Shown here: positions 44,402 through 53,107 of the stretch, piece after piece | Numbering within the stretch: position 1 is the stretch's first letter | How the letters are laid out: each line of letters starts with the position of its first letter | Assembly: GCF_041262525.1 (NCBI RefSeq) | Contig: NZ_JBGCCK010000029.1 | Span: 24,750 to 88,749, forward strand | Direction: 5' to 3' | Length of the DNA stretch: 64,000 bases | DNA from: Streptacidiphilus sp041262525 | Lineage (GTDB): Bacteria > Actinomycetota > Actinomycetes > Streptomycetales > Streptomycetaceae | Notes under the pieces: model-generated | The model's input: the letters and a program-made list of their open reading frames with translations, nothing else | Database searches by the model: none | What the model was told of the DNA's origin: nothing | Position numbers and translations under genes: made by a program

Positions 44402-45379
44402 ATGACCGACGTCGGGATCCTGGGAACGGGTGCCTACGTGCCGGAACGGGTCGTCTCCAACGACGAAGTCGGTGCGGCAGCAGGGGTGGACGACGCCTGG
44501 ATCACCCTGAAGACAGCCATCAAGGAACGGCGCTTTGCCGACCCCGGCCAGGCCACCTCGGACCTTGCCGCGGCCGCGGGGCGCGCCGCACTGGCCTCGG
44601 CGGGCATCACTGCCGAGCAACTGTCAGTGATCGTGGTCGCGACCTCGACACCGGACCACCCCCAGCCGCCCACAGCCGCCTACGTGCAGCAGCGCCTCGG
44701 CGCGGTCGACGCGGCCGCGTTCGACGTCAACGCCGTGTGCTCCGGCGCGGTCTTCGCGCTCTCCGCAGCCGAGGGCGTGCTCGCCAGGCGCGGCGGCCAC
44801 GCGCTGGTCATCGGCGCGGACCTGTACTCGCGCATCCTGAACCCGGTCGACCGCAAGACGGTCGTCCTGTTCGGCGACGGCGCCGGCGCGCTGGTCCTCG
44901 GCCCGAATCGCCGGGGCTCACGGATCCGGCACCTCGCGTTGCACAGCTTCGGTGAACTGGCCGGTCTGATCGAGGTGCCCGCCGGCGGCAGCCGACTTCC
45001 CTGCGACCAGGCCACCCTCGATGCCGGCCTGCAGTACTTCGCGATGGACGGGCGGGAGGTGCGCCGCTTCGTCCAGGAGCAGTTGCCGCAGCTGACGAAG
45101 CAGTTCCTGCACGAGGCCGGGGTCGTGCCCGACGACATCAGCCACTTCATCCCGCATCAGGCCAACGGCGTGATGCTCGAAGCCGTCGTCGCGGACCTGG
45201 CTCTGCCCCACGCCACCACGCATCTGACGGTGGCGCGCTACGGCAACACCGGGGCTGCCTCCATCCCCATCACCTTGGACGCGGCCGCCCGCTCGGGCGC
45301 CTTCCAGCCCGGCGAGCTGATCCTCATGGCCGGATTCGGCGGCGGCATGTCGGCGGGTTTCGCGCTGGTCGAGTGGTGA
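44402..45379 (+). CDS. nphT7: NphT7-like acetoacetyl-CoA synthase (KAS III fold)
   Basis: The 325-aa protein is a FabH-like enzyme with triad C113 (NAVCSGAVF), H252 (IPHQANGVM) and N282 (YGNTGAASIPI). Its sequence closely resembles NphT7 as I recall it, including LGTGAYVPERVVSNDEVGA and YFAMDGREVRRFV. NphT7 condenses acetyl-CoA with malonyl-CoA to acetoacetyl-CoA irreversibly, feeding HMG-CoA synthase instead of a thiolase. Its place right after the mevalonate operon is the same as in Streptomyces sp. CL190. Confidence 0.93.
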   Translation: MTDVGILGTGAYVPERVVSNDEVGAAAGVDDAWITLKTAIKERRFADPGQATSDLAAAAGRAALASAGITAEQLSVIVVATSTPDHPQPPTAAYVQQRLGAVDAAAFDVNAVCSGAVFALSAAEGVLARRGGHALVIGADLYSRILNPVDRKTVVLFGDGAGALVLGPNRRGSRIRHLALHSFGELAGLIEVPAGGSRLPCDQATLDAGLQYFAMDGREVRRFVQEQLPQLTKQFLHEAGVVPDDISHFIPHQANGVMLEAVVADLALPHATTHLTVARYGNTGAASIPITLDAAARSGAFQPGELILMAGFGGGMSAGFALVEW

Positions 45380-45473
45380 CCACCCCGCCCGACCCGGTCC
45401 CCGCAAGACCGTCCAGCGCGGCCGCCTGAGCGCGGTCCTCGCCCTCCGCCCGGCATCGGCAGAAACGGTAGAC

Positions 45474-47501
45474 ATGACAGCCAGACATTCCACTGTGTGT
45501 GTGACAGGTGCCGGCCCGCGAGGACTCTCCGTGGTCGAGCGACTGTGCGCCAACGCCCGCTCGGCGCCCGAGGGCAGCACGGTCCACATCCATGTCGTCG
45601 ACCCCTACCCGCCGGGCACTGGCAAGGTCTGGCGGACCGATCAGTCCCGCCTCCTGCTCATGAACACCGTGGCCGGACAGATATCGGTGTTCACCGACGC
45701 CTCCGTCGACCTGCGCGGTCCGCTGGAGCCGGGGCCGAGCCTGCACGAGTGGGCCGTGGCCCTGGAGTCGGGCGAGATCACCGGCGACCACCCGGCACAC
45801 GTCCTCGCCGAAGCACGCGAGCTCGGCCCCGACACCTACCCGACCCGCGCCTTCTACGGCCGCTACCTCGGGTGGGCGTTCCGGCGCATCGTCGACCGAG
45901 CCCCCGACGCAGTGTCCGTTACCGTGCACCGGGCCCGCGTCGTGACCCTGGACGATGCCACCGACGCCGCGCACGGGCCCCGCCAGCGCGTCACGCTGGA
46001 CGACGGAACGGTCCTGGACGAGCTCGACGCCGTCATCCTGTGCCAGGGCCATCTCCCGGCCCGCCCGAACCGGGCCGAACAGGAATTCGCGTCCCGGGCG
46101 CGGCAGGCGGGGCTGATCCACATCCCTCCGGCCAACCCCGCCGACGTCGACCTCGACGTGCTCACTCCCGGCACGCCGGTCCTGCTGCGAGGCCTCGGCC
46201 TGAACTTCTTCGACCACATGGCCCAGCTCACCGCCGGCCGCGGCGGCTCCTTCGCCCGGGTCGGCGGCCGACTCGTCTACCGCCCTTCCGGGCGCGAACC
46301 CCTGATCTACGCCGGGTCCCGCCGCGGCATCCCCTACCAGGCCCGCGGCGAGAACCAGAAGGGCCCCCACGGCCGCCACGAGCCGCTCCTGCTCACCGCA
46401 GGGCGCATCGCGGAACTGCGCCTGGCCCGCGGCCGCCTGGGTCTCGACTTCAAGGCCGACCTGTGGCCCCTGATCGCCAGGGAGGCCGAGACTGTCTACT
46501 ACCGGACCCTGCTCACCTCCCGTGGATACACCGACCAAGCCCGGCAGTTCCAGGCCGACTACCTGCAGGCCGGACCGGACAGGCAGCAGACCGACGCCGT
46601 CCTCGAGGCCTACGGCATCGGCGAGAAGGACCGGTGGGACTGGGATCTGCTCGCCCACCCCTACCGGGACCGGGAGTTCGCCGGCCCCCGGGACTTCGCC
46701 GACTGGCTCCTCGACCACCTGCGCCAGGACGTCGAGGAGGCCCGCAACGGCAACGTCGACAGCCCCCTCAAGGCGGCCCTCGACGTCCTGCGGGACCTGC
46801 GCAACGAGGTGCGCCTCGCGGTCGACCACGGCGGCCTGGACGGCGACTCGTACCGTGAGGACCTCGACGGCTGGTACACCCCGCTCAACGCCCACCTCTC
46901 GATCGGTCCGCCGGCGCGACGCGTCGAGGAGATGATTGCGCTGATCGAGGCCGACGTGCTGCGCGTGATCGGTCCCGGCCTGCGCGTGCACGTGGACGCG
47001 GACGTGGACGCGGGTGCGGAGGCCGCTGGATACACCGTCAGCTCCCCTCTCGTGCCCGGTTCGCAGGTCCACGTCGACGCGCTCGTCGAGGCCCGCCTGC
47101 CCGAGATCACGCTCAGCCGTACCGACGACCCGCTCCTGTGCCACCTGCTGGCCACCGGGCAGTGCACCACCTACCGCATCCGCACCCGCTCCGCGGGCAC
47201 GCACGAGACCGACGGACTGGCCGTCACCGAGCGGCCATTCCGCCTGATCGACGCGAACGGACACCCGCACCCGCGCCGCTTCGCCTTCGGGGTGCCGACG
47301 GAGTCGGTGCACTGGGTGACGGCAGCCGGCATTCGGCCCGGCGTCAACTCGGTGACCCTCACCGACTCCGACGCCATCGCCCGTGCGGCCCTCGCCTGCG
47401 GATCCGGGCCCTTGCGCGACCACGCGCTCGTCGGCGCGGCGAGAACAGCGGCGCCCGCACGCGACGTCCGCCAGGGACAAGGACTCACGCATGCTCACTG
47501 A
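45474..47501 (+). CDS. creE: CreE-like FAD monooxygenase (nitrosuccinate synthase)
   Basis: The 675-aa protein has an N-terminal FAD-binding fold (VCVTGAGPRGLSVVERL) and belongs to the FAD/NAD(P)-binding family to which CreE belongs. Further motifs are VVDPYPPGTGKVWR, LPARPNRAEQEF and VLLRGLGLNFFDHMAQL. CreE oxidises the amino group of aspartate to give nitrosuccinate. The call rests on family and on the lyase gene that overlaps it by 11 nt, the creE-creD pair of nitrous acid pathways. It gives the cluster its own nitrite source. Confidence 0.87.
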   Translation: MTARHSTVCVTGAGPRGLSVVERLCANARSAPEGSTVHIHVVDPYPPGTGKVWRTDQSRLLLMNTVAGQISVFTDASVDLRGPLEPGPSLHEWAVALESGEITGDHPAHVLAEARELGPDTYPTRAFYGRYLGWAFRRIVDRAPDAVSVTVHRARVVTLDDATDAAHGPRQRVTLDDGTVLDELDAVILCQGHLPARPNRAEQEFASRARQAGLIHIPPANPADVDLDVLTPGTPVLLRGLGLNFFDHMAQLTAGRGGSFARVGGRLVYRPSGREPLIYAGSRRGIPYQARGENQKGPHGRHEPLLLTAGRIAELRLARGRLGLDFKADLWPLIAREAETVYYRTLLTSRGYTDQARQFQADYLQAGPDRQQTDAVLEAYGIGEKDRWDWDLLAHPYRDREFAGPRDFADWLLDHLRQDVEEARNGNVDSPLKAALDVLRDLRNEVRLAVDHGGLDGDSYREDLDGWYTPLNAHLSIGPPARRVEEMIALIEADVLRVIGPGLRVHVDADVDAGAEAAGYTVSSPLVPGSQVHVDALVEARLPEITLSRTDDPLLCHLLATGQCTTYRIRTRSAGTHETDGLAVTERPFRLIDANGHPHPRRFAFGVPTESVHWVTAAGIRPGVNSVTLTDSDAIARAALACGSGPLRDHALVGAARTAAPARDVRQGQGLTHAH

Positions 47502-48915
47502 CACCGCCCCCACGGCGGCCGCCGTCCCGCCCCCGGCGCCGCTGGACTGCGGTCTGCTCTCGCCGGTCTGGACGGACGCGCCCGTCGTGGCCGCAGTGTC
47601 CGATCACGCGTGGCTCCAGGCCATGCTGGACGCCGAGGCGGCGCTGAGCCGGGCTCAGGCCCGGCTCGGCACCGTCCCCGCAACTGCCGCACGAGTGATC
47701 ACCGAGTCGGCCCGGGCCGACCGGCTCGACCTGGCCTCCCTGGCCAGGCAGTCACGCCAGTCCGCCAACCCCGTGGTGGCGCTGGTGCGGGAGTTCGCCG
47801 GACTGGTGGCGACGCGCGACCCGGACGCGGCCGCGTACGTGCACCGCGGATCGACCAGCCAGGACATCCTCGACACGGCCACGATGCTCGTCGCCCACCG
47901 GACCCTTCGGCTGATCCGCGCAGACCTGGGACGCGTCGAGGTGGCGCTCGCCGCACTCGCCGAGGAACACCGGGACACCCTCATGGCGGGCCGGACCCTG
48001 GCCCTCCACGCAGTGCCCACGACCTTCGGCTGCAAGGCGGCCGGCTGGCGCCATCTCGTCCTCGACGCGGCAGAGAAGCTGGACCGGCTGAGCGAGGAGG
48101 GGCTTCCCGTCCAGCTCGGCGGAGCCGCCGGGACGCTGGCCGGATACCTCGAACACGCGCAGGGCGCCGAACCCGCGGCCTACGTCCAGCAGCTCACCGA
48201 GACGTTCGCGGCCGAGCTCGGGCTCATCGCCCCCCTGCTGCCGTGGCACGTGCTGCGCACACCCGTAGTGGACTTGGCCGCGGCCGCCGCGTTCACCTGC
48301 GGGGCCCTCGGCAAAATCGCCGTCGACGTGCTGTCCCTGACCCGGACCGAGGTCTCCGAGGTCCACGAGCCCGCCCCCACCGGTCGCGGCACCTCCTCGG
48401 CGATGCCCCACAAGCGCAATCCCGTGCTGGCCACCGCCATCAGATCCGCCGCGCTCCAGGCCCCTCAGCTCGCGGCCACCGTGCTGGGCTGCATGCTGAC
48501 CGAGGACGAGCGCTCGGCCGGAGCCTGGCACGCCGAATGGGAGCCGCTGCGCGCCCTCCTGCGGCTGACCGGAGGAGCCGCGCACCAGGCGGTGGAGCTC
48601 GCCTCCCAGCTGACGGTGGACCCGCAGCGCATGCGCGCCAACGTCGAACTGACCGGTGGGCAGATCGTCTCCGAGAGGATCGGCGCCGTCCTCACGCCGC
48701 TGCTCGGGAAGACCCTGTCACGGGACCTGCTCAACGAGGCGTCCGCCCGGTCGGCTCGCACGGGTGAGACCCTCTCCGACATCCTGCGGCAGGACGACCG
48801 CCTGTCGGCCGCCCTCGCGGACGACCTGTTCGACCCGGCGGCCTACACGGGGGCGGCGCGTCAGTTGACGGACCGTGCGCTGTCTCGGACGCTGCCGCTG
48901 AGCGGCGAGGAGTAG
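47491..48915 (+). CDS. creD: CreD-like nitrosuccinate lyase
   Basis: The 474-aa protein is in the fumarase/adenylosuccinate lyase/3-carboxymuconate cycloisomerase superfamily. It has HRGSTSQDILDTA (118-130), HAVPTTFGCKAAGW (173-186) and the signature GRGTSSAMPHKRNP (298-311) with the catalytic serine loop. Paired with a CreE homologue it should split nitrosuccinate into fumarate and nitrous acid. Without that partner it would be annotated as a cycloisomerase; the pairing and the aminoquinone chemistry upstream make CreD the best call. Confidence 0.87.
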   Translation: MLTDTAPTAAAVPPPAPLDCGLLSPVWTDAPVVAAVSDHAWLQAMLDAEAALSRAQARLGTVPATAARVITESARADRLDLASLARQSRQSANPVVALVREFAGLVATRDPDAAAYVHRGSTSQDILDTATMLVAHRTLRLIRADLGRVEVALAALAEEHRDTLMAGRTLALHAVPTTFGCKAAGWRHLVLDAAEKLDRLSEEGLPVQLGGAAGTLAGYLEHAQGAEPAAYVQQLTETFAAELGLIAPLLPWHVLRTPVVDLAAAAAFTCGALGKIAVDVLSLTRTEVSEVHEPAPTGRGTSSAMPHKRNPVLATAIRSAALQAPQLAATVLGCMLTEDERSAGAWHAEWEPLRALLRLTGGAAHQAVELASQLTVDPQRMRANVELTGGQIVSERIGAVLTPLLGKTLSRDLLNEASARSARTGETLSDILRQDDRLSAALADDLFDPAAYTGAARQLTDRALSRTLPLSGEE

Positions 48916-48934
48916 GTCGAGGCGGCGGGACCGC

Positions 48935-49123
48935 TCACGCCAGGGACCGACGCTGCAGAGCGATGTCAGCGAGTTCCTCGATGTCGAACTGCGAACGGCC
49001 CGGTGTTCCGTATCGGGTGACTTTTCCCCGACTCACCCATTTCCGGATCGTCGCCTCGGATACACCTGCGGCGAGGGCGGCGACATTGGTTGGCACGAGT
49101 CGGTGGCGCGGCGGCCTGGTCAT
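48935..49123 (-). CDS. Small MerR/BldC-like helix-turn-helix protein
   Basis: The 62-aa protein is a minimal winged helix-turn-helix of the MerR/excisionase type: VPTNVAALAAGVSEATIRKW, then VSRGKVTRYGTPGRSQFD, then IEELADIAL. It has no effector domain. ATG 49123 overlaps the stop of the upstream gene (ATGA). Together they look like the small two-gene regulators found in some Streptomyces clusters (OvmW/OvmZ-like, from memory). It is convergent with creD. Confidence 0.75.
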   Translation of the reverse strand: MTRPPRHRLVPTNVAALAAGVSEATIRKWVSRGKVTRYGTPGRSQFDIEELADIALQRRSLA

Positions 49124-49746
49124 GCGACGACCTTTCTCTGCTGCTTCATGAGCTGTCGTAGGGTGATCCACTCATGCATTTCCCAGGAATGCCCGGACGA
49201 ACAGGTGATGCTGCTTGCTCCGCTTTCCTGGATGCTCCGCGACGAGGCGCTCACCGTCCCTGTGCAGCCGTCCATGAAACACTCCCTCGCGGGCGTGGTA
49301 GCCGCGCCGGACTCGGCGTCGATGGCGCGAAGGCATTCGAGCCTGAGGCCCTCGATCTCGTCCGCGAAGTCGGCGGCCGGCGGCTGAGCGGCGAGCCACT
49401 GAAGGTTGAGCGTCAGGAAGCGTGCCAGCTGGGGAACCGAGCGGGCCGGGGTGACGGCTCCGAGCTCCTGTGCGACGACCTCCGACCAGGACTCGAGGAT
49501 GGTGAGCAGGTTGTGCCGGGCGTCGAGCGCGGAAGCGTTCAGGTGATCACGCCTGCGACTCCCGGAGACCTTCGTCGGATTCAGTCGCCTGGGCGTCGGC
49601 GCTATGTGGTGCAGGCACTCCCGGTGCAGGGAGGGGAGCATGCGCAGAGTGCGTTCCACCTGCTTGATGCAGGGAGCGCAGAGGACGGATCCGGTGGCGG
49701 CGGGAATCTCCTGGGAGTGGTCTCTGGCGCACAGGTGAACCTTCAT
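49120..49746 (-). CDS. Cys-containing regulator-like protein (OvmZ-like)
   Basis: The 208-aa protein has two cysteine-containing ends: C6 and the pair C23/C26 (SVLCAPCIKQVERTL) at the N-terminus, and ECFMDGCTGTVSASS with ITCSSGHSWEMHEW at the C-terminus, all suited to metal binding. The middle is helical (HNLLTILESWSEVVAQELG). It is coupled to the small helix-turn-helix gene. I believe it belongs to the OvmZ-type proteins of actinomycete clusters and mobile elements, whose function is unclear. The start at 49746 has GGAG upstream. Confidence 0.6.
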   Translation of the reverse strand: MKVHLCARDHSQEIPAATGSVLCAPCIKQVERTLRMLPSLHRECLHHIAPTPRRLNPTKVSGSRRRDHLNASALDARHNLLTILESWSEVVAQELGAVTPARSVPQLARFLTLNLQWLAAQPPAADFADEIEGLRLECLRAIDAESGAATTPARECFMDGCTGTVSASSRSIQESGASSITCSSGHSWEMHEWITLRQLMKQQRKVVA

Positions 49747-49946
49747 TGAATCTCCGTTCCGATGGCGGCAGTGAATTCAAGACCGGTGCACGATCCGGAT
49801 CAGAAGGATTCAGCGGTCATGTGCTTTCCATTCCCCCGGGGACGCGCCTGCCGCCGAACGTAACGACCGGTGGTCGAGTCCCGATACAGCCGCGGACGCG
49901 CACGGATGTACTCGGGTCTCGGGTGCGTTCGAAGCGGTGGGGCGCC

Positions 49947-50056
49947 GTGATGCAGGTCACATTGGGGCACTCTTGGCGCTGCGATGCGGGCCGTGTCACG
50001 ATTTCGGCACACCACGCCTGCCCAAAAACCGCAGCGAGGCAGTGGATTGAGTACTG
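49947..50056 (+). promoter_or_regulatory. Repeated regulatory module, copy B (upstream of AraC gene)
   Basis: The blocks are GTGATGCAGGTCAC (0), TCTTGGCGC (24), GTGTCACGATTTC (46), GCCCAAAAAC (73) and TTGAGTACTG (100). It is closest to copy A, sharing GTGTCACGATTTC and GCCCAAAAAC exactly. Its place before a regulator gene suggests autoregulation. Confidence 0.8.
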
Positions 50057-50117
50057 CGTCCACCAGCGCGCGAAGGCGGGACCGAGTCCGTGCCGAATCC
50101 GCCTGACGCAGTGGCCG

Positions 50118-50230
50118 GTGTCCGTATGTGGCCAGGCCGTCGCCGGACACCCTGAACCCCTGGTGCGACCCCGGTCGCCGGGCGATCGTTGATCGCGAAA
50201 TCCGGCCGAGAAAATCCTGAGGAACCGCAG
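50118..50230. repeat. 113-bp duplicated upstream element, copy 2
   Basis: This is the gapless partner of 11079-11191 (about 80% identity by eye). It carries the same GTGTCCG/CGGACAC inverted repeat and the conserved right end GAGAAAATCCTGAGGA. It lies 138 bp before the AraC-type gene. Confidence 0.75.
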
Positions 50231-50368
50231 CTTCAGGGACATTCCTCACCTGCGAGCACCGGCGACGCCTCTACCGGACCTGCGCCCAGGCCGGCCCCTG
50301 CCGCCGTCGCGGTGACTCCCGGGATCTCCGGCTGCCGACCGCCTAATGATCGGGATCAGGAGCCCTTC

Positions 50369-51133
50369 ATGGAGCACCTAGTGCAGCCTGCCGTCACCAC
50401 CATTCGGGAACGCTTCTGGGAGCCGTTGAGCCTCGATGAGCTCGCGCAGAGCGCGATGCTCAGCAAGTACCACTTCCTGAGAACGTTCAGCCGGGTCACC
50501 GGCGTCACCCCAGGACGGTTCCTGAGTGCTGTGCGGCTCCAGGAGGCCAAGCGTCTGCTCCTGAGCACCTCGCTCAACGTCGCCGACGTCTCGGCCCGGG
50601 TCGGTTACAGCAGTACGGGGAGTTTCACCCGCCGTTTCACTGAGTCGGTCGGTCTCTCCCCCACGCAGTACCGGAAGTTGTCGCTCGCAGCCGACCGCGG
50701 GACGCGGGAGCCCACCTTGTCCGACGCGGCGTCAGCCGTGCCCGCGCCGGTGCCGGCGACCCGGTCCACCGGCTCTGTGACGGGGGCGCTGCGCGCCGCC
50801 GGGACCGCACTCTCGCCCGTCTACGTCGGCGCCTTCGACAGCCCCATACTCCAGGGGGCCCCCGCGTCCTGGAACTACGCGCCCGCGCCGGGGCACTTCA
50901 CGCTGACCCGCATCCCCACGGGTATTTGGTACATCCACGCGCTGGCCCAGGGCCGGCACCCCGACAGCGCCGCCGACCCGGATCTCACCCTGCTGCTGGC
51001 CACCGCGGGCCCGGTGGAGGTGGAGGGCGATACGGAACACCGCCTCGACGTCACCCTGTCCCCGCTGGACTGGACCCGGCCGCCGATCCTGTCCGCCGTG
51101 ATGGGCATCGAGCCGCAGCCGATGGCGGCGTGA
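50369..51133 (+). CDS. AraC-family regulator
   Basis: In this 254-aa protein the AraC DNA-binding domain comes first, at about 8-105: LSLDELAQSAMLSKYHFLRT and then the signature VADVSARVGYSSTGSFTRRF with LSPTQYRK. The C-terminal half (about 150-250) is a beta-rich possible ligand domain resembling GyrI/AraC-effector regions (FTLTRIPTGIWYIHALAQG). AraC proteins often bind small molecules. With module B and the 113-bp element upstream it is the best candidate for the factor that recognises the repeated module. ATG 50369 follows CAGGAGCC. Confidence 0.85.
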   Translation: MEHLVQPAVTTIRERFWEPLSLDELAQSAMLSKYHFLRTFSRVTGVTPGRFLSAVRLQEAKRLLLSTSLNVADVSARVGYSSTGSFTRRFTESVGLSPTQYRKLSLAADRGTREPTLSDAASAVPAPVPATRSTGSVTGALRAAGTALSPVYVGAFDSPILQGAPASWNYAPAPGHFTLTRIPTGIWYIHALAQGRHPDSAADPDLTLLLATAGPVEVEGDTEHRLDVTLSPLDWTRPPILSAVMGIEPQPMAA

Positions 51134-51204
51134 GCCCGACCGCAGCGTCGACGCCCACGCACATGCTTTCGAATCGACAGATCACGTAACCAAAGGAGAT
51201 CATC

Positions 51205-51858
51205 GTGACCACCTTGATGCTGCTGCCGGACGGAATGCGCCGCTGGTCCCAAGCGCATGGCGTCTCCCTTGACGACGGCTACACGGCGATGGCGGACAAG
51301 CTCATCGAGTTCATGGGCTGGGCCAAGGAGGAGGGCATCACGACCCTCTACGTCACGGCCTCCTCCGCCGCGAACCACAGTCGTCCCGAGTCTGCGGTGA
51401 TCACCTTCATGGAGGCGTTCAACGACGTGGTGAAGCGGTGTCACAACGACTGCAACTTCGAGTTCTCCGGGTCGCTCGACCTCGTTCCCGACCTCCACCT
51501 CACCGAGCTGGAGGCGCTTCGGGACAAGTCGAACAAGGAGTCGGAGTTCACTCTCCACTACATCCTGGGGATGTCCCTCTCGCACGAGGTGGTCGGCATC
51601 TTCAACAAGCTGAACGGGAAGATCCCGGTCATGACCGAGGAGATCCTGGCGGCCAACGCGTACGTTCCGAAAGAGGTCGACTTCCTCATCCGCACCGGCG
51701 GTGCGATCCGCATGTCCTCCTTCTTCCCGCTGATGTCCCCGTACGCCGAGCTGCACTTCTCCTCCCTCCTGTTCCCCGACATGACGCGAGCCGACTTCGA
51801 CGCGGCTCTCCAGGACCTTCGGGGACGGGACCGGCGCTTCGGCGGCTACCCGGCATGA
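51205..51858 (+). CDS. CLDS-like cis-prenyltransferase (irregular monoterpene synthase family)
   Basis: The 217-aa protein has the undecaprenyl-diphosphate-synthase fold but is short, and its first motif reads LLPDGMRRWS (D9, G10, then Met where normal enzymes have Asn). It closely resembles, from memory, cyclolavandulyl diphosphate synthase of Streptomyces sp. CL190, which shares LMLLPDGMRRWS, VSLDDGY and MSLxHEVxGIFNK. Those enzymes join two C5 units head-to-middle. Here it may supply an irregular (lavandulyl-type) or short cis-prenyl donor for the aromatic prenyltransferase. The start is GTG behind AAAGGAGATCATC. No trans-type geranyl diphosphate synthase is in the window. Confidence 0.83.
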   Translation: MTTLMLLPDGMRRWSQAHGVSLDDGYTAMADKLIEFMGWAKEEGITTLYVTASSAANHSRPESAVITFMEAFNDVVKRCHNDCNFEFSGSLDLVPDLHLTELEALRDKSNKESEFTLHYILGMSLSHEVVGIFNKLNGKIPVMTEEILAANAYVPKEVDFLIRTGGAIRMSSFFPLMSPYAELHFSSLLFPDMTRADFDAALQDLRGRDRRFGGYPA

Positions 51859-51986
51859 GCCCCCGTCTGGACCGGATGGATAGCGAATTTCCACCGGATC
51901 TGTAGCGGTCATAAGTTATGGTCGAGGAGAGATGGAGTGCGGGATTCCCTATGGAAAGAATTGCTAGCGCCGAGTATGGAGGATTG

Positions 51987-52904
51987 ATGTCCGGGGACAC
52001 TGCGGCAGAAGAGTTGTACTCGGCCATTGAGGAATCGGCGCACCTGGTGGGTGCAGCCTGTTCACGCGACAACGTCTGGCCGATCCTGAGTGCGTTCGGG
52101 GAAGGACTCGCGGAGGCTCTGATCGTTTTCAGCGTCCAGACCGGCGGGCGCCACGCAGGAGAGCTGGACTACAGCTTCACTACACCTCCAGGCTTCGGCG
52201 ATCCATATCCCCATGCGCTGTCCCACGGCTTTGTCTCCGAGACGGACCATCCCGTCGGCTCCGTGCTCTCGGACATTCAGGGGCGGTGGGCCATCAGGGA
52301 GCACTTCATCGACGCCGGAGTCGTCGGCGGGTTCAAGAAGCTCTACGCGCACTTCCCTGATGACCTGCAGAAGGTGTCAGCGCTCGCCGACATCCCTTCG
52401 ATGCCGAGTGCCGTGGCCGAGAACGCGAGTTTTTTCGCCCGCTACGGCCTGGACGAAGTGGCGATGATAGGGGTCGACTACAACCGCAGGACGATGAATT
52501 TGTATTTCCAGTTCGCTGCCGAAGGCCGTCCCGAACCGAGTGCGATCCTGTCGATGCTTCGCGAAATCGGATTGCACGAGCCGGACCAGCGGATGCTGGA
52601 GTTCGCTCAGAAGTCGATGAGGGCGAATATCACCCTCAGCTGGGATTCTCCGAAGATCGTGCGGGTCTGCTTCGCCCCTCCGCCGGGCCGCGGCATGGAG
52701 CCGTCGGCGGTTCCCGCTCCGATAGAGCCGCACATCGAACGGTTCGTGACAAGTGCTCCGCGCGCGTATGACGGCGAGCGCATGAGCCTCTATGGCGTCA
52801 AATGGTTCCCTGATGGGGAATACATTGATGTCTGTACATACTATCGGCTCGCGGCAGAGTACGAGCCTTTCCGTCTCATGGAAACCCGCACGAAGCAGGC
52901 GTAA
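51987..52904 (+). CDS. ABBA aromatic prenyltransferase (NphB/Fur7 family)
   Basis: The 305-aa protein aligns along its length with NphB-type enzymes: YSAIEESAHLVGAACSRDNV, GGFKKLYAHFPDD, IPSMPSAVAENASFFARYGLD and VDYNRRTMNLYF. These barrel enzymes attach prenyl groups to aromatic carbons without needing a DDxxD motif. ATG 51987 after TATGGAGGATTG gives the family length (NphB is about 307); an ATG at 51918 would add 23 unlike residues. It is the step joining polyketide and isoprenoid halves, and it follows the cis-prenyltransferase by 128 bp. Confidence 0.93.
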   Translation: MSGDTAAEELYSAIEESAHLVGAACSRDNVWPILSAFGEGLAEALIVFSVQTGGRHAGELDYSFTTPPGFGDPYPHALSHGFVSETDHPVGSVLSDIQGRWAIREHFIDAGVVGGFKKLYAHFPDDLQKVSALADIPSMPSAVAENASFFARYGLDEVAMIGVDYNRRTMNLYFQFAAEGRPEPSAILSMLREIGLHEPDQRMLEFAQKSMRANITLSWDSPKIVRVCFAPPPGRGMEPSAVPAPIEPHIERFVTSAPRAYDGERMSLYGVKWFPDGEYIDVCTYYRLAAEYEPFRLMETRTKQA

Positions 52905-53107
52905 GGCATCGAGGGGCGGACGCCGACTACGCCCGGCAGCGATCGGTCGAGGAGGCGCTGCCGAAGCGGGTGGGAGCTGCGGCGTTGCGCCGTGCGGGCT
53001 CGTTCGGCCGGTCCCGCTCGGCCGTCGTGTCACAAGCCGGCCGCAGTGCCCGTCTCATGGGTGAGGCCTCAAGTCCGTTTGATGCAACATTGAACAAGGA
53101 GATGATC

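Larger units (their letters stand above)
49747..50368. other. Regulatory region upstream of the AraC-type gene
   Basis: This 620-bp region carries both repeated elements: the module copy B (49947-50056) and copy 2 of the 113-bp element (50118-50230). It is the only place in the window where the two occur together. I see no gene in it. Confidence 0.6.
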
